NCBI RefSeq assembly: GCF_900110705.1
Contig: NZ_FOEJ01000001.1
Location: 379,501 to 443,500, forward strand
Reading direction: 5' to 3'
Source of the DNA: Loktanella sp. DSM 29012
GTDB taxonomy: Bacteria > Pseudomonadota > Alphaproteobacteria > Rhodobacterales > Rhodobacteraceae
Length of the DNA stretch: 64,000 nt
The position numbers and the translations under genes are program-made. The notes under the pieces are model-generated. The model did not search any database. It was not told the DNA's origin and worked only from the letters and a program-made list of their open reading frames with translations. Position 1 is the stretch's first letter; every line of letters starts with the position of its first letter. Below are positions 1 to 8,815 of this stretch, one piece after another.

Positions 1-614
1 CGGACAATCTGTCCACTGCCGTCCAGCCAGTAAGTGTTTGTAAACGATATGTTTTCGTTCTGACACTGCTCTTCGAAACGCCGCGTAAACACATCCAATT
101 CGACGATCTGGATGGTTTCCGTACCGGCGGAATTGATGCTGCACTGCAACACTTCGGTGGAAATCTGGTCCAGATCGGACAGCGTTTCATGCGTTCTGAC
201 CGCATTTCCGCCGCCAGCAGCCAGTGCGCGGCGGGATTCGATCACCGACGCAGCCATCAGATCACGCGGAAAGCCGCGTGTGGCGATGACGATTCCGTTC
301 TCTGTGGTGATGGATGCCTCGTCCTCACTGATCCAGGTGACGCGGTTGAGGTTGATGGCGGCGGGCACCATCAGCGCGCGCGATGTCCCCTCGTAGGCCT
401 CGACAACCATCACGTCGCCCGGCAGCTGATCCACCATTGCGCGGGTGACCACAAAGGGTGCGGGCTCTGCCGCGGGCTCTTGCCCGGGGAGAGGCAAGTA
501 GTTCAGCGCCTGTCTCACTGCACCGGCACCCTGATCCCCCTCGTTCAGTGGACCACATGCGGTCATCCCAAGGATGCAGGCACCCAGGGCTATTCCCTGC
601 CAGACTGTCGTCAT
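1..614 (-). CDS. YjbF/GfcB-family lipoprotein, 3' end beyond the window
   Basis: Reading from the ATG at 614 there are 204 codons with no stop before the window edge, so the C-terminus is missing. The N-terminus is a lipoprotein signal: a hydrophobic stretch ending M-T-A-C with the lipobox cysteine at residue 20. The body (around MVVEAYEGTSRALMVP, then VTWISED, then GIVIATRGFPRDLM) fits the YjbF/GfcB group of outer-membrane lipoproteins tied to exopolysaccharide or group 4 capsule secretion. The start codon overlaps the stop of the upstream yjbH-like gene by 4 bases (ATGA), so the two are translationally coupled, as expected for the yjb/gfc operon pair. The family assignment is by sequence pattern and gene pairing. 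The exact polymer handled is unknown. Confidence 0.72.
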   Translation of the reverse strand, partial: MTTVWQGIALGACILGMTACGPLNEGDQGAGAVRQALNYLPLPGQEPAAEPAPFVVTRAMVDQLPGDVMVVEAYEGTSRALMVPAAINLNRVTWISEDEASITTENGIVIATRGFPRDLMAASVIESRRALAAGGGNAVRTHETLSDLDQISTEVLQCSINSAGTETIQIVELDVFTRRFEEQCQNENISFTNTYWLDGSGQIV

Positions 615-2794
615 CGCCAGAACCTCCCGCTGGTATCTTCAAGGTCGTTGAACTGACCGTCCCGCAGGCTGTTGTACAGACGGCCTGGCACCCGCAGGCG
701 CGCGCCGCCGTCACGTGTCAGCGAACGCAATCCCGTGGAAACGGTCCGGCGGGTCGGTGATCCGATAAAGTAATCGGCTGGAATTGTCAGGCGGATCCCC
801 TTGTCAAACGAGCCTTCGCCGAACTGGCTGAAGGGCATATCGGTCAGGGTAAGGAACCCGCCGACGCGCCAGCCGTTGTCGAACTCGCGGTCCAGCGAGA
901 ATGTCGCGCCATAGTCGCCAGCCAGGTAGCGGCCCACGTCCAGTTGCGCATGATAGCCTTCGCCGATGTCATAGTAGCCGGACAGATGGCCTGTCACCAC
1001 GTCGTAGTCGCCGACCTCGACCCGGTCGCCGTTGCGTCGCGTTTCATACAGGGCAAATCCGAACCCCATGTCCTGGTCGCGCAGCTTGGAATAGTTCAGC
1101 TCTGCACCGAGGGCCCAACGGCGATCAACCGGCGCATAGAGAACTTCGCCGGACACGCCACCGTACATCTTTTCCAGGTAGCCTGCCGTCAGGCGGCCAT
1201 AGACCTCTGGCGCGAGGCGGTCGGCATAGGACACATACAGCCGGTCCAGCTGCAATCCGCCGTCCAGTCCGAAATAGGTCTGATCGGTCCGCACGTTCAC
1301 GTAGTCGTTGGAATCGCGGAAATCGACCAGCGGATCACGCGCACCCAAGGCTGAAATGGAGGTCCGACCGACGAAAGACAGTTTGCGGGTGGCCTGATAT
1401 TCGGCGTCAAAGGCGAGGCCGAAATCCGGGCTGATCGGTTCCCCCGGCGTGAACAGGACAAAATCGAGGTAAGGCCCGATGCCCCACTCGAATTTCGGGC
1501 TGGGCACGGGGGCGAGGTCCAGCGGCGCATCGGGGCCTGCGGGTGCAATCGCGATTTCGTCGAAAATTGCTGCGGTGCTGCCGACGGTGTTTTCCAGATC
1601 CTCGAAATCTGTGCGCGGCAGCGATACGGCCGACATGGGCAGGCCGTTGCGCTGGGGTTCCAGCACAAAGGTCTCGATCGCGTCGGGCATGACTTGCGTC
1701 ATCATCCGGGCGACACGGCCAATGGCCTGCGTTTCGGAACGGTAGCGGTTGTTTTCAAACCGGACCCGCGCGGTGCGATCCGTCATGTCCAGACCGATCA
1801 GGTCAATACCCTCGATCTCGAGAAGGCCTGCCAGCGCCTCTCGGATGGCGGGTTGTGCGCCGCGATTCCACGATTGCGCTGCGCGCTGCGCCTCGGTGCG
1901 TGTCTTGATCGGGGCAGGTGCCCTGTCCAACCCGCTGAATGTCGGGCGTTCGTTGGGGTTGATCGTGAACGTTGCACGCAGCCCCAGTTCGTTGCCGTAC
2001 ATATAGCTGGCCCCCAGTTCGACACCGGGTTTGGGACGATAGGACACGCCGAAATTCAGCGGCGAAGACACCTGCACGGCGGGACGGGCCTGCCCGGGTT
2101 CATAGGCGATGGATGAATATTCCGCCTTGAAGGTCAGGTTCGGGGTGGCGGTATATTCGATCCCACCGAAAGGTGCGATATCGCCGCGAAACCATTGTTC
2201 GACCGACAGCTGGCCACCCGTGTTCACGCCCGCATCCTCGTCAAAGACATCGGGTTCGTCGCGGGTTTCAAAGCTGCCGCCCAGCGGGTTGCTGACCCCG
2301 TTGCGTTCGCCCATGCGACCCCAGCCCAGACCGGCAGTCACCTTGAGGTTGGAACCGATGGATTTGGTGCCAACAATGTATTCGGAACTGTAACGTCCGG
2401 TGCCAAGGAAATCGCGCAGACCCACAGCGACGGCAGGCAGATAGCGACCCTCGTTCGTCAGGCGATACTGGATGTCGAAACTGCGGTCATAGGTGGTTGC
2501 GATGCCGCGGGTGCCATCCGCGCGCAGGCTGCCGTAGATATCGAACACACCATACCGAAAGCTACCTGAAATCCGGTCATTCAGCTGAAAGGTCAGGGTC
2601 GTGCGATATCCGGCGGTATCGGAATAGCTGCTGGTGATCGCCAGTTCGCCGCTGTCCGCGCTTTCGGCGGTGGGCATTTCCAACAGGCCGGTCGTACCAA
2701 AGCTTGTGTAGGTCGGACCCTCGGCGGACAAGGGTGCGGCCAGTACTGTCAACAGCGCAGCGTAGCTGGTTGTTCTGGCATATTTCAGCGTCAT
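611..2794 (-). CDS. YjbH-like outer-membrane exopolysaccharide protein
   Basis: 727 residues from ATG 2794, preceded by a GAAGG-type ribosome site; the reading frame is open further upstream but that part lacks a signal sequence. Residues 1-24 form a Sec signal peptide ending in PLSA. The mature protein opens with YTSFGTTGLLEMPTAE, the N-terminal pattern of the YjbH (DUF940) family, followed by many alternating beta-rich stretches (GISGSFRYG-like, LKVTAGLGWG, YLDFVLFTPGEP) as expected of an outer-membrane beta-barrel. The family works with YjbE/F/G in exporting an extracellular polysaccharide; GfcD is the capsule homologue. The length is close to the roughly 700-residue family norm. It overlaps the following lipoprotein gene by 4 bases. 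The role in polysaccharide export is from family knowledge. Confidence 0.75.
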   Translation of the reverse strand: MTLKYARTTSYAALLTVLAAPLSAEGPTYTSFGTTGLLEMPTAESADSGELAITSSYSDTAGYRTTLTFQLNDRISGSFRYGVFDIYGSLRADGTRGIATTYDRSFDIQYRLTNEGRYLPAVAVGLRDFLGTGRYSSEYIVGTKSIGSNLKVTAGLGWGRMGERNGVSNPLGGSFETRDEPDVFDEDAGVNTGGQLSVEQWFRGDIAPFGGIEYTATPNLTFKAEYSSIAYEPGQARPAVQVSSPLNFGVSYRPKPGVELGASYMYGNELGLRATFTINPNERPTFSGLDRAPAPIKTRTEAQRAAQSWNRGAQPAIREALAGLLEIEGIDLIGLDMTDRTARVRFENNRYRSETQAIGRVARMMTQVMPDAIETFVLEPQRNGLPMSAVSLPRTDFEDLENTVGSTAAIFDEIAIAPAGPDAPLDLAPVPSPKFEWGIGPYLDFVLFTPGEPISPDFGLAFDAEYQATRKLSFVGRTSISALGARDPLVDFRDSNDYVNVRTDQTYFGLDGGLQLDRLYVSYADRLAPEVYGRLTAGYLEKMYGGVSGEVLYAPVDRRWALGAELNYSKLRDQDMGFGFALYETRRNGDRVEVGDYDVVTGHLSGYYDIGEGYHAQLDVGRYLAGDYGATFSLDREFDNGWRVGGFLTLTDMPFSQFGEGSFDKGIRLTIPADYFIGSPTRRTVSTGLRSLTRDGGARLRVPGRLYNSLRDGQFNDLEDTSGRFWR

Positions 2795-2889
2795 CTGCGT
2801 CACCTTCGTCCCTGCTTTATGGGCTTCTAACAGGAGGGGCCGCAGTTGGAAATCTTGAAAATCCGTCGCGGGCGAATCGTGCCAAGCCG

Positions 2890-4077
2890 TCATGCGCCCG
2901 CGACAGGACTTGCCGCAGGCATCGTGGCAAGCGCCTGCTGCGCCGCTGCACGCCCGGTCGCGAGGCAGGCGGTGATCAGGTAGCCGCCAGTCGGCGCATC
3001 CCAATCCAGCATTTCCCCCGCACAATAGGTGCCGGACCTGTCACGCAGTTCAAATCCGTCCAGCGCGTTCCAGCGCAGCCCGCCCGCGGTCGAAATGGCC
3101 TGATCCATCGGCATTGGACCCTGCACGGGCAGTGGTAGCGACTTGAGCGCCTGCGCCAGCGCATCAGGGCTGTTGTCGGTGATGCGTGCACATTCGTTGA
3201 ACAGCGCCTGTTTGACGGCGGGCAGTTTGATCCCCTTGCGCAGCAGTGTTGCGCGGGATGGCTTTCCCTTGACGCGATTCAGTCTGGCCGCGATGTCATC
3301 CGCACCCAGATCGGGCAGCAGATCGACGTGCAGCGCCGCACCCTGCATCAGCGCATGGCTGACCTCATAGACTCCGCCGCCCTCGATGCCATCGCGTGTC
3401 AGGACCCATTCACCCCGCGACATCAGGTCCCCGGCCCGCAGGACCGTCGCCTTGATCGGCTGTCCGATGACAGTGGCCATGTGATGCGACCAATCCACGC
3501 GAAACCCGCCGTTCGACGCGCGAAATGGGGCTACCTGCGCAAATTGCCCGGCCCAGGCCCCATCGGACCCAAGGCGTTGCCAGCTTGCGCCGCCCAGCGC
3601 GAGGATCGTGATATCGGCTGCCACCTGCCGCGGTCCTTCGGGCGTGTCGAACAGGCAGTTGTCATCGACAAAGCCGGTCCAGCGCCAGCGCATGCGGCGC
3701 TGCACACCCTGCGCATCCAGCCGCGCGAGCCAGGCGCGCAACAGCGGCGAAGCCTTCATCGCGACCGGAAACACCCGGCCAGTCGATCCGGTAAAAACCT
3801 GTTGGCCCAGATCATCGGCCCACTGGACCGCCTCATCCGGGCCAAAGACTGCTAGTGCCGCCCGCAAGGCAGGCGAGGTTTCGGCGTAGCGGTCCGCGAA
3901 TTTCGCGGCATCCTCGGCTTTGGTCAGGTTCAGGCCAGATTTGCCAGCCATCAGGAACTTGCGACCGACCGACGGCATCCGATCGACGATCGTGACCGAC
4001 AGCCCGGCACCGGACAGCACGTCGGCGGCCATCAGGCCGGCAGGTCCAGCGCCGATCACAAGGGCGGTCTGTGGCAT
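2890..4077 (-). CDS. HI0933-like FAD-dependent flavoprotein (TIGR03862 type)
   Basis: 395 residues. The N-terminus has the dinucleotide-binding signature VIGAGPAGLMAA (GxGxxG, residues 6-17), then the family hallmark GRKFLMAGKSGLNLT around residues 38-52. The C-terminal region carries GLRWNALDGFELRD and the second FAD-contact block TYCAGEMLDWDAPTGGYL, typical of the HI0933/BaiN group. These proteins bind FAD and are annotated as NAD(P)/FAD-dependent oxidoreductases; the substrate of this branch is not established. The gene is followed after about 95 bases by the yjbH-like gene on the same strand, and is divergent from the HNH gene with only 36 bases between start codons. The fold is secure, the reaction is not. 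Confidence 0.8.
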   Translation of the reverse strand: MPQTALVIGAGPAGLMAADVLSGAGLSVTIVDRMPSVGRKFLMAGKSGLNLTKAEDAAKFADRYAETSPALRAALAVFGPDEAVQWADDLGQQVFTGSTGRVFPVAMKASPLLRAWLARLDAQGVQRRMRWRWTGFVDDNCLFDTPEGPRQVAADITILALGGASWQRLGSDGAWAGQFAQVAPFRASNGGFRVDWSHHMATVIGQPIKATVLRAGDLMSRGEWVLTRDGIEGGGVYEVSHALMQGAALHVDLLPDLGADDIAARLNRVKGKPSRATLLRKGIKLPAVKQALFNECARITDNSPDALAQALKSLPLPVQGPMPMDQAISTAGGLRWNALDGFELRDRSGTYCAGEMLDWDAPTGGYLITACLATGRAAAQQALATMPAASPVAGA

Positions 4078-4113
4078 GGCTTGGCGATCCTCTGTGTTGG
4101 ATTACCTTGTGCG

Positions 4114-4428
4114 ATGATGACGCGTGACCCGCAAGACACCCTTCCGACCTGTGCGCTGTGCCTGCGGCCAGTGCCGCCCGGCGTGCCGCAAAGCCAGCAC
4201 CATCTGATCCCCAAGCTGAAGGGCGGCAAGGGTGGGCCGACCGTTCTGGTCCATCACATCTGCCACAAGGAAATTCACGCGACCCTGTCAGAGGCCGAAC
4301 TGGCCCGCGTCTATAACACGCCAGAGATGCTGCGCAGTCATCCCCGGCTGGAAAAATTCGCAAAATGGGTCGCCAAACGCCCGCCGGAATTCATGTCCAA
4401 GGTGCCAAAGCGCAAACGCGGGCGCTAG
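4114..4428 (+). CDS. Small HNH-type zinc-finger nuclease-like protein
   Basis: 104 residues from ATG 4114 (ATG 4117 is equally possible; an upstream TTG at 4081 would add 11 residues overlapping the neighbour's promoter). It has CALCLRPVPPG with a CxxC, then QHHLIPKLKGGKGG, then HHICHKEIHATLS. This is the CxxC ... HH ... N/G-rich loop ... CHxxIH layout of HNH endonucleases such as the YisB-like group. The C-terminus is very basic (VPKRKRGR), suiting nucleic-acid contact. It is divergent from the flavoprotein and convergent with the enoyl-CoA hydratase gene. Its biological role (repair, restriction or other) cannot be told from the sequence. Confidence 0.72.
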   Translation: MMTRDPQDTLPTCALCLRPVPPGVPQSQHHLIPKLKGGKGGPTVLVHHICHKEIHATLSEAELARVYNTPEMLRSHPRLEKFAKWVAKRPPEFMSKVPKRKRGR

Positions 4429-4447
4429 GTTTGGTGGGCTGTCATCG

Positions 4448-5044
4448 TTAGAAAAGTGATTTCAGGTCGCGCACATGGCCTGCATCGGCCTGCAACGCTG
4501 CCGTTGCCATGGCACGGGCGGCAGCGACGGGGTCATCCGCGATTTCCTCGATCAGACCGTATGTCAGGGCCTGTTCGGCCGTCCATTTCCGTGCGCCCAG
4601 CAGCAACGATTTCGCCCGTGCCGGACCGCACAAGGCCGCCAGGCGACCGGGATCGGACGGTTGCGGGCGCACACCCATTTTCATCACCGGATAGAAAAAG
4701 CTGGCCCCCGGCACCGCGATGCGCATGTCGCAGGCCAGCGCCATTCCCATTGCACCCCCAGCCAGCGTGCCGTTCAGTGCGGCGATGGTCAGGCCGGGAA
4801 GATCGGCAATGGCGGTGGACAATTCTTCCCACAGGGGCGACGTGGCCAGCCTGCCGACATCCGCCAGATCGGCACCTGCACTGAACACGCGCCCGTTTCC
4901 GCTCAGGATCAGTGCCTTGGAATCCTGGGCGGCCTGCACGGCGCGGCACAGCTCTGCCAGCATGGCGGCAGTCAGTGCATTCGCCTTGTCCGGGCGATCC
5001 AGCGTGAGGATTGTCAGATCGCCCTCGATCGCGGTGCGGATCAC
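4448..5044 (-). CDS. Enoyl-CoA hydratase/isomerase family protein
   Basis: 198 residues from a GTG start at 5044, chosen because it overlaps the stop of the upstream SDR gene by 4 bases (GTGA) and because the family core begins directly after it (LTILTLDRPDKANALTAAM). The crotonase signatures are present: SGNGRVFSAGADLADVG in the acyl-CoA pocket and the oxyanion-hole loop LNGTLAGGAMGMALACD. At 198 residues it is shorter than the usual 255-270; the C-terminal helices that normally close the active site are abbreviated. Paired with an SDR dehydrogenase it could act on a beta-oxidation-like intermediate, but the substrate is unknown. Confidence 0.8.
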   Translation of the reverse strand: MIRTAIEGDLTILTLDRPDKANALTAAMLAELCRAVQAAQDSKALILSGNGRVFSAGADLADVGRLATSPLWEELSTAIADLPGLTIAALNGTLAGGAMGMALACDMRIAVPGASFFYPVMKMGVRPQPSDPGRLAALCGPARAKSLLLGARKWTAEQALTYGLIEEIADDPVAAARAMATAALQADAGHVRDLKSLF

Positions 5045-5799
5045 GCGACGCCGACCATTTGGCGGATCTTTTCGTCGCGCAGTGACACGTCCTGTCCCAG
5101 ATGGCTGTCGGCCTCTGACGTGCACATCCAGACCAGCGCCTGTGCTGCCCATTCAGGCGGGATGTGGTCGGACCATTCCAGCTGGCTGACAGGGCCGATG
5201 CCTGACGCCTTGATGTCCTTTTGCATGTCCGTGGCCACGGTGCCGGGCGACAGACCCATGACCCGCAGCCCCTTGCCGCGGGATTCGCGGTCGGCCACCT
5301 GCGTCAGCATATAGGCCCCCGCCTTGGAGGCGCAGTAGGCGGACCACCCTTCGAGGGGGTTATGCGCTGCACCCGAGGATACGGTGATGATCGTGCCCGA
5401 CCCTTGCGCGATCATCGGGCCCATCGCAGCGCGTATCCCGTGCATCGCTCCCTTGAGGTTGATGTCGATGGCCTTGGACCATGCCTCTGGGTCTGTGGAT
5501 GACAGCGCACCCATCGGGTCGATCACGCCCGCATTGTTCACGATGATGTCAATCGCGCCATAGGTCTCGATTGCGGCACCCACGGCCTGCTCGACCTCCC
5601 AGTAGCGGGAAACATCGCAGGGCACGGCCAGGGCCTTTTCACCGATCTCACCTGCGATTTCGACAATGTTTTCACGGCTGCGCGCGACCAGAACGACGTT
5701 TGCACCAGCAGCGGCAAAGGCGCGCGCCGCTGCTGCGCCGATACCGCGGCTGGCCCCGGTGATAAGCGCAGTCTTGCCTGTCATGTCAAAGTTTTTCAT
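5041..5799 (-). CDS. Short-chain dehydrogenase/reductase (SDR)
   Basis: 252 residues from ATG 5799, with a strong ribosome site AAGGGACTGACG just upstream. Classical SDR motifs: TGASRGIG cofactor loop (residues 14-21), a CDV aspartate region, NNAGV, the catalytic Ser in ITVSSGAAH, YCASK (Tyr-x-x-x-Lys), and LSPGTVATDM. The neutral/basic loop after the Rossmann glycines (ARSREN) suggests NADP(H) preference. The stop overlaps the GTG of the enoyl-CoA hydratase gene, so the two are coupled. An open frame continues far upstream on this strand, but it runs antisense to two well-supported genes and has no coding character, so it was not used. The substrate is unknown. Confidence 0.88.
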   Translation of the reverse strand: MKNFDMTGKTALITGASRGIGAAAARAFAAAGANVVLVARSRENIVEIAGEIGEKALAVPCDVSRYWEVEQAVGAAIETYGAIDIIVNNAGVIDPMGALSSTDPEAWSKAIDINLKGAMHGIRAAMGPMIAQGSGTIITVSSGAAHNPLEGWSAYCASKAGAYMLTQVADRESRGKGLRVMGLSPGTVATDMQKDIKASGIGPVSQLEWSDHIPPEWAAQALVWMCTSEADSHLGQDVSLRDEKIRQMVGVA

Positions 5800-5901
5800 C
5801 GTCAGTCCCTTTTGATCGTGCGACGCAACAACTAGCATCGTTTTAACGTTTTCAAAACCATCGCGGCAGAGAGTCCGGGATGCGACCAAAGGAATGACAA
5901 G

Positions 5902-7398
5902 ATGACCCGTACCCAAAATCTTGCGCCCGTACTGGCCAGTGCTCTCTGCCTTGCGGGCCTTCCCGCCTTTGCCGATGTCACGCCCCGTCAGGTCTGGGAC
6001 AACTGGCAGGCGATCATCGACAGGTCCGGCAGCGGGGCGGTGACCGTCGGCAATCTGGAAGAGGGGGCGGACACGTTGATTGCGACGGACGTGGTCTACA
6101 CTTTTTCCGGTTCCGACACGACAAGCGCCGTCATGGTCGATCGGATCACATTGCAGGACAACGGCGATGGCACGGTTTCGGTCAGCTTGCCTGACGACAT
6201 TCCAGTGGACGTGCGCACCGATGAGGGCGAGCGCATTGAACTCTACGTCACGCCATCGGGTGCGCAGACACTGGTCAGCGGTACGCCGGACGCGATGAAC
6301 TATGCCGTGTCGGCAGACCAGTATGTCGTCGGTCTGACCCAGATGGTCGACGCTGATGGCGCGCCGGTCGATCTGGATTTTCGCGTGGCGCTGAACGGTT
6401 TGACCGGCAACACCGTGCAGAACATCGGGACCGATCTGAACATCACCTATGATTTTGCCGCGCAAAATGTTGATCTGCTTGTGGACGGTGCCGACGACAC
6501 GGGCGAAGCCTTTACCGTGTCGGGCAAGATCGATGCGATGGCACTTGATGCCGACCTGACCTTGCCTGCGGGTTCCGGCCTGTCCGATATCAGCGCGGAT
6601 GATCTGTCGGACGTGCTGGTAACTGGTGGCTATGGATACGATTCCGCTGCCTATATCTTTGCCAGTTCCGGCGCGGAAATGTCGGCTGACGGTACCGCGA
6701 CGACCGGTGCCGTCCGCGTGGATTTCGGCATTGATGCCGACAGTCTGCGCTATGCCGTCCGGGCTGACGATATGGTTACGGCACTGCGCGGCACGGAACT
6801 GCCGACCCCGGTCGAAGTCGCGGCTGCATCTTATGAGGTGGGTCTGACCATGCCGGTCAGTCCGTCGGATGAACCCCAGCCATTCGCGCTGAATTTCGGT
6901 TTGAACGGTGTGACGTTGAACGATGAAACCTGGGGTCTGTTTGACCCAATGGGTGCTGTTCCGCGTGATCCGGCCGATCTGGTCATCGACCTGTCCGGCA
7001 CGATGCTGTCTGCGGACAGCGACGATACAGGTGCAGATGACGTGATGGAAAACCCGCTTGCGGGGCGCACCCTTGCCAGCCTGGATGTGAATGAAATCCG
7101 TCTGGGTGCAGCAGGTGCGCTGGTCCATGCAGTCGGCGCGTTCACCTACGACCTGAGCGGGGAACAGACACTGTCCGATGTGACAACCCCCGAAGGATCG
7201 GCTACGATTACGCTGACCGGAATAAACCAGTTGATCGACACGCTGATCGCCATGGGTGTCGTCCCGCAGGATCAGGCAATGATGGGCCGCATGATGCTGG
7301 GCATGTTCACGACCCCGGCCGGTGACGATACGTTGGAGACCGTTTTCACCTTCACGAACGACGGTCAGATTACGGCAAACGGTCAGCGCATCCGTTGA
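5902..7398 (+). CDS. DUF2125-family secreted or periplasmic protein
   Basis: 498 residues from ATG 5902. A Sec signal peptide spans about residues 1-24 (hydrophobic core ending in LPAFA). The mature part is acidic and beta-strand-rich with repeated sequences of the type GTVSVSLPDDIPVDV, MVDADGAPVDLDFRVALNG and LNFGLNGVTLNDETWGLFDP. That is the character of the DUF2125 family, which is widespread in alphaproteobacteria, of unknown function and presumed envelope-located. Upstream lies a 100-base divergent promoter region shared with the SDR gene. The gene ends 73 bases before the pmbA/tldE-like gene. Only the family and location can be supported. Confidence 0.75.
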   Translation: MTRTQNLAPVLASALCLAGLPAFADVTPRQVWDNWQAIIDRSGSGAVTVGNLEEGADTLIATDVVYTFSGSDTTSAVMVDRITLQDNGDGTVSVSLPDDIPVDVRTDEGERIELYVTPSGAQTLVSGTPDAMNYAVSADQYVVGLTQMVDADGAPVDLDFRVALNGLTGNTVQNIGTDLNITYDFAAQNVDLLVDGADDTGEAFTVSGKIDAMALDADLTLPAGSGLSDISADDLSDVLVTGGYGYDSAAYIFASSGAEMSADGTATTGAVRVDFGIDADSLRYAVRADDMVTALRGTELPTPVEVAAASYEVGLTMPVSPSDEPQPFALNFGLNGVTLNDETWGLFDPMGAVPRDPADLVIDLSGTMLSADSDDTGADDVMENPLAGRTLASLDVNEIRLGAAGALVHAVGAFTYDLSGEQTLSDVTTPEGSATITLTGINQLIDTLIAMGVVPQDQAMMGRMMLGMFTTPAGDDTLETVFTFTNDGQITANGQRIR

Positions 7399-7471
7399 GC
7401 CATTGTGTCGCGCCTTGCGGTATTGAGGGTTGGGAACTAGGTCGAGCGCGACAAGACAAGGACCATTTGAC

Positions 7472-8815
7472 ATGACCGAACTCTCTGACCTGACCCAGGC
7501 GATGCTGGATGCGGCCCGCAAGGCGGGTGCGGACGCCAGCGATGCGCTGGCTGTGGACGGCACCTCGATCGAGATCGCGGTGCGGGCCGGTGCGCTGGAA
7601 AAGGCAGAGCGTTCGGAAGGTGTCGATATCGGTTTGCGCGTGTTCGTGGGGCAGCGACAGGCAAGTGTCGCATCCTCTGATACACGGCCAGAGGCGATTG
7701 CGGAAATGGCCGCGCGTGCCGTAACCATGGCGCGCGAGGCACCGATCGATCCCCATTGCGGGCTGGCCGCGCCCGATCAGTTGGCAACGGACACCGATAT
7801 GTCCCGGCTGGACCTGTGTGATCCGGCCCCGGAACCAGACCCTGCGATGCTGCAGGACATGGCGCTGCGCGCCGAGGCGGCGGCACTGCGTGTCGATGGG
7901 GTGTCGCAGGTGTCGGAAACCAGTGCAGGCTACGGCCGGCGTCGCATGCACTTGAGCCAGAGCAACGGATTCGCAGCCGGCTATGCCCGGTCGGATATCG
8001 GGTTGTCCTGCGTTCCGATCAGCGGCACCGGCACAGGCATGGAACGCGATTACGATTACGATTCGCGCATTTACATGACGGACATGCGCGATCCTGAGGA
8101 TATTGGACGCAACGCCGCCCTGCGCACTGTCGCGCGGATCGGTGCGCGTCGTCCCAAGACCGGGCAATATCCGGTGCTGTTCGACGAACGGATCGCCAGC
8201 TCTTTGATCGGGCATCTCGTGCAGGCCATCAACGGCAGCGCCATCGCACGCGGCGCATCGTTCTTGCGCGATGCGCTGGGCGAACAGGTGCTGCCCAAGG
8301 GCATGACCCTGACCGAGGACCCGCACCGTGCACGCACGTCGGCCTCGAAACTGTTCGATGCCGAAGGTTTGCCTACGCAATCGCGATTGCTGGTCGATGA
8401 CGGCAGGCTGACCGGCTGGACGCTTGACCTGGCCACTGGGCGCAAACTGGGGCTGCCGTCGACTGCGAACGCAGCGCGCGGCACGTCATCTGCGCCGCGT
8501 CCTGCGGTCACGAACCTGTCGCTGACGCAAGGCACGGCCAGTCGTGACGACCTGATCGCACAAATGGGCACGGGTCTGGTGGTCACCAGCATGATCGGGT
8601 CGACGATCAATCCCAACACCGGCGATTATTCGCGGGGCGCATCCGGGTTCTGGGTCGAAAACGGCGAAATCGCCTATCCCGTGAACGAACTGACGATTGC
8701 AGGCAATCTGCGCGACATGTGGTTGACCATGATCGCGGCAAACGACGCGCGCACCCATCTGAGCCGGGTGGTGCCGTCGCTCTTGGTCGAGGGCATGACG
8801 CTTGCCGGCGATTGA
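7472..8815 (+). CDS. TldD/PmbA family protein (PmbA/TldE-like)
   Basis: 447 residues from ATG 7472 (MTELSDLTQAML). The family pattern is clear: an N-terminal domain with GVDIGLRVFVGQRQASVASSD, and a C-terminal domain with PVLFDERIASSLIGHLV and SGFWVENGEIAYPVNELTIAGNL. The HExxH metal site that marks the catalytic TldD partner is absent, so this is the PmbA/TldE-type subunit. TldD-TldE forms a heterodimeric metalloprotease that trims small peptides such as microcin B17 or the CcdA antitoxin. No tldD lies in this window, so the partner must be elsewhere. The 3' end overlaps the next gene by 14 bases. Confidence 0.85.
   Translation: MTELSDLTQAMLDAARKAGADASDALAVDGTSIEIAVRAGALEKAERSEGVDIGLRVFVGQRQASVASSDTRPEAIAEMAARAVTMAREAPIDPHCGLAAPDQLATDTDMSRLDLCDPAPEPDPAMLQDMALRAEAAALRVDGVSQVSETSAGYGRRRMHLSQSNGFAAGYARSDIGLSCVPISGTGTGMERDYDYDSRIYMTDMRDPEDIGRNAALRTVARIGARRPKTGQYPVLFDERIASSLIGHLVQAINGSAIARGASFLRDALGEQVLPKGMTLTEDPHRARTSASKLFDAEGLPTQSRLLVDDGRLTGWTLDLATGRKLGLPSTANAARGTSSAPRPAVTNLSLTQGTASRDDLIAQMGTGLVVTSMIGSTINPNTGDYSRGASGFWVENGEIAYPVNELTIAGNLRDMWLTMIAANDARTHLSRVVPSLLVEGMTLAGD

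Noticed and set aside
5848-5858. Palindrome GTTTTCAAAAC between the SDR and DUF2125 genes
   Set aside because: Short, AT-only arms and no regulator nearby to give it meaning.
5800-7728. Very long open frame on the minus strand continuing upstream of the SDR gene
   Set aside because: It is antisense to the DUF2125 and pmbA/tldE-like genes, shows no family motifs or start, and is typical of GC-rich DNA.
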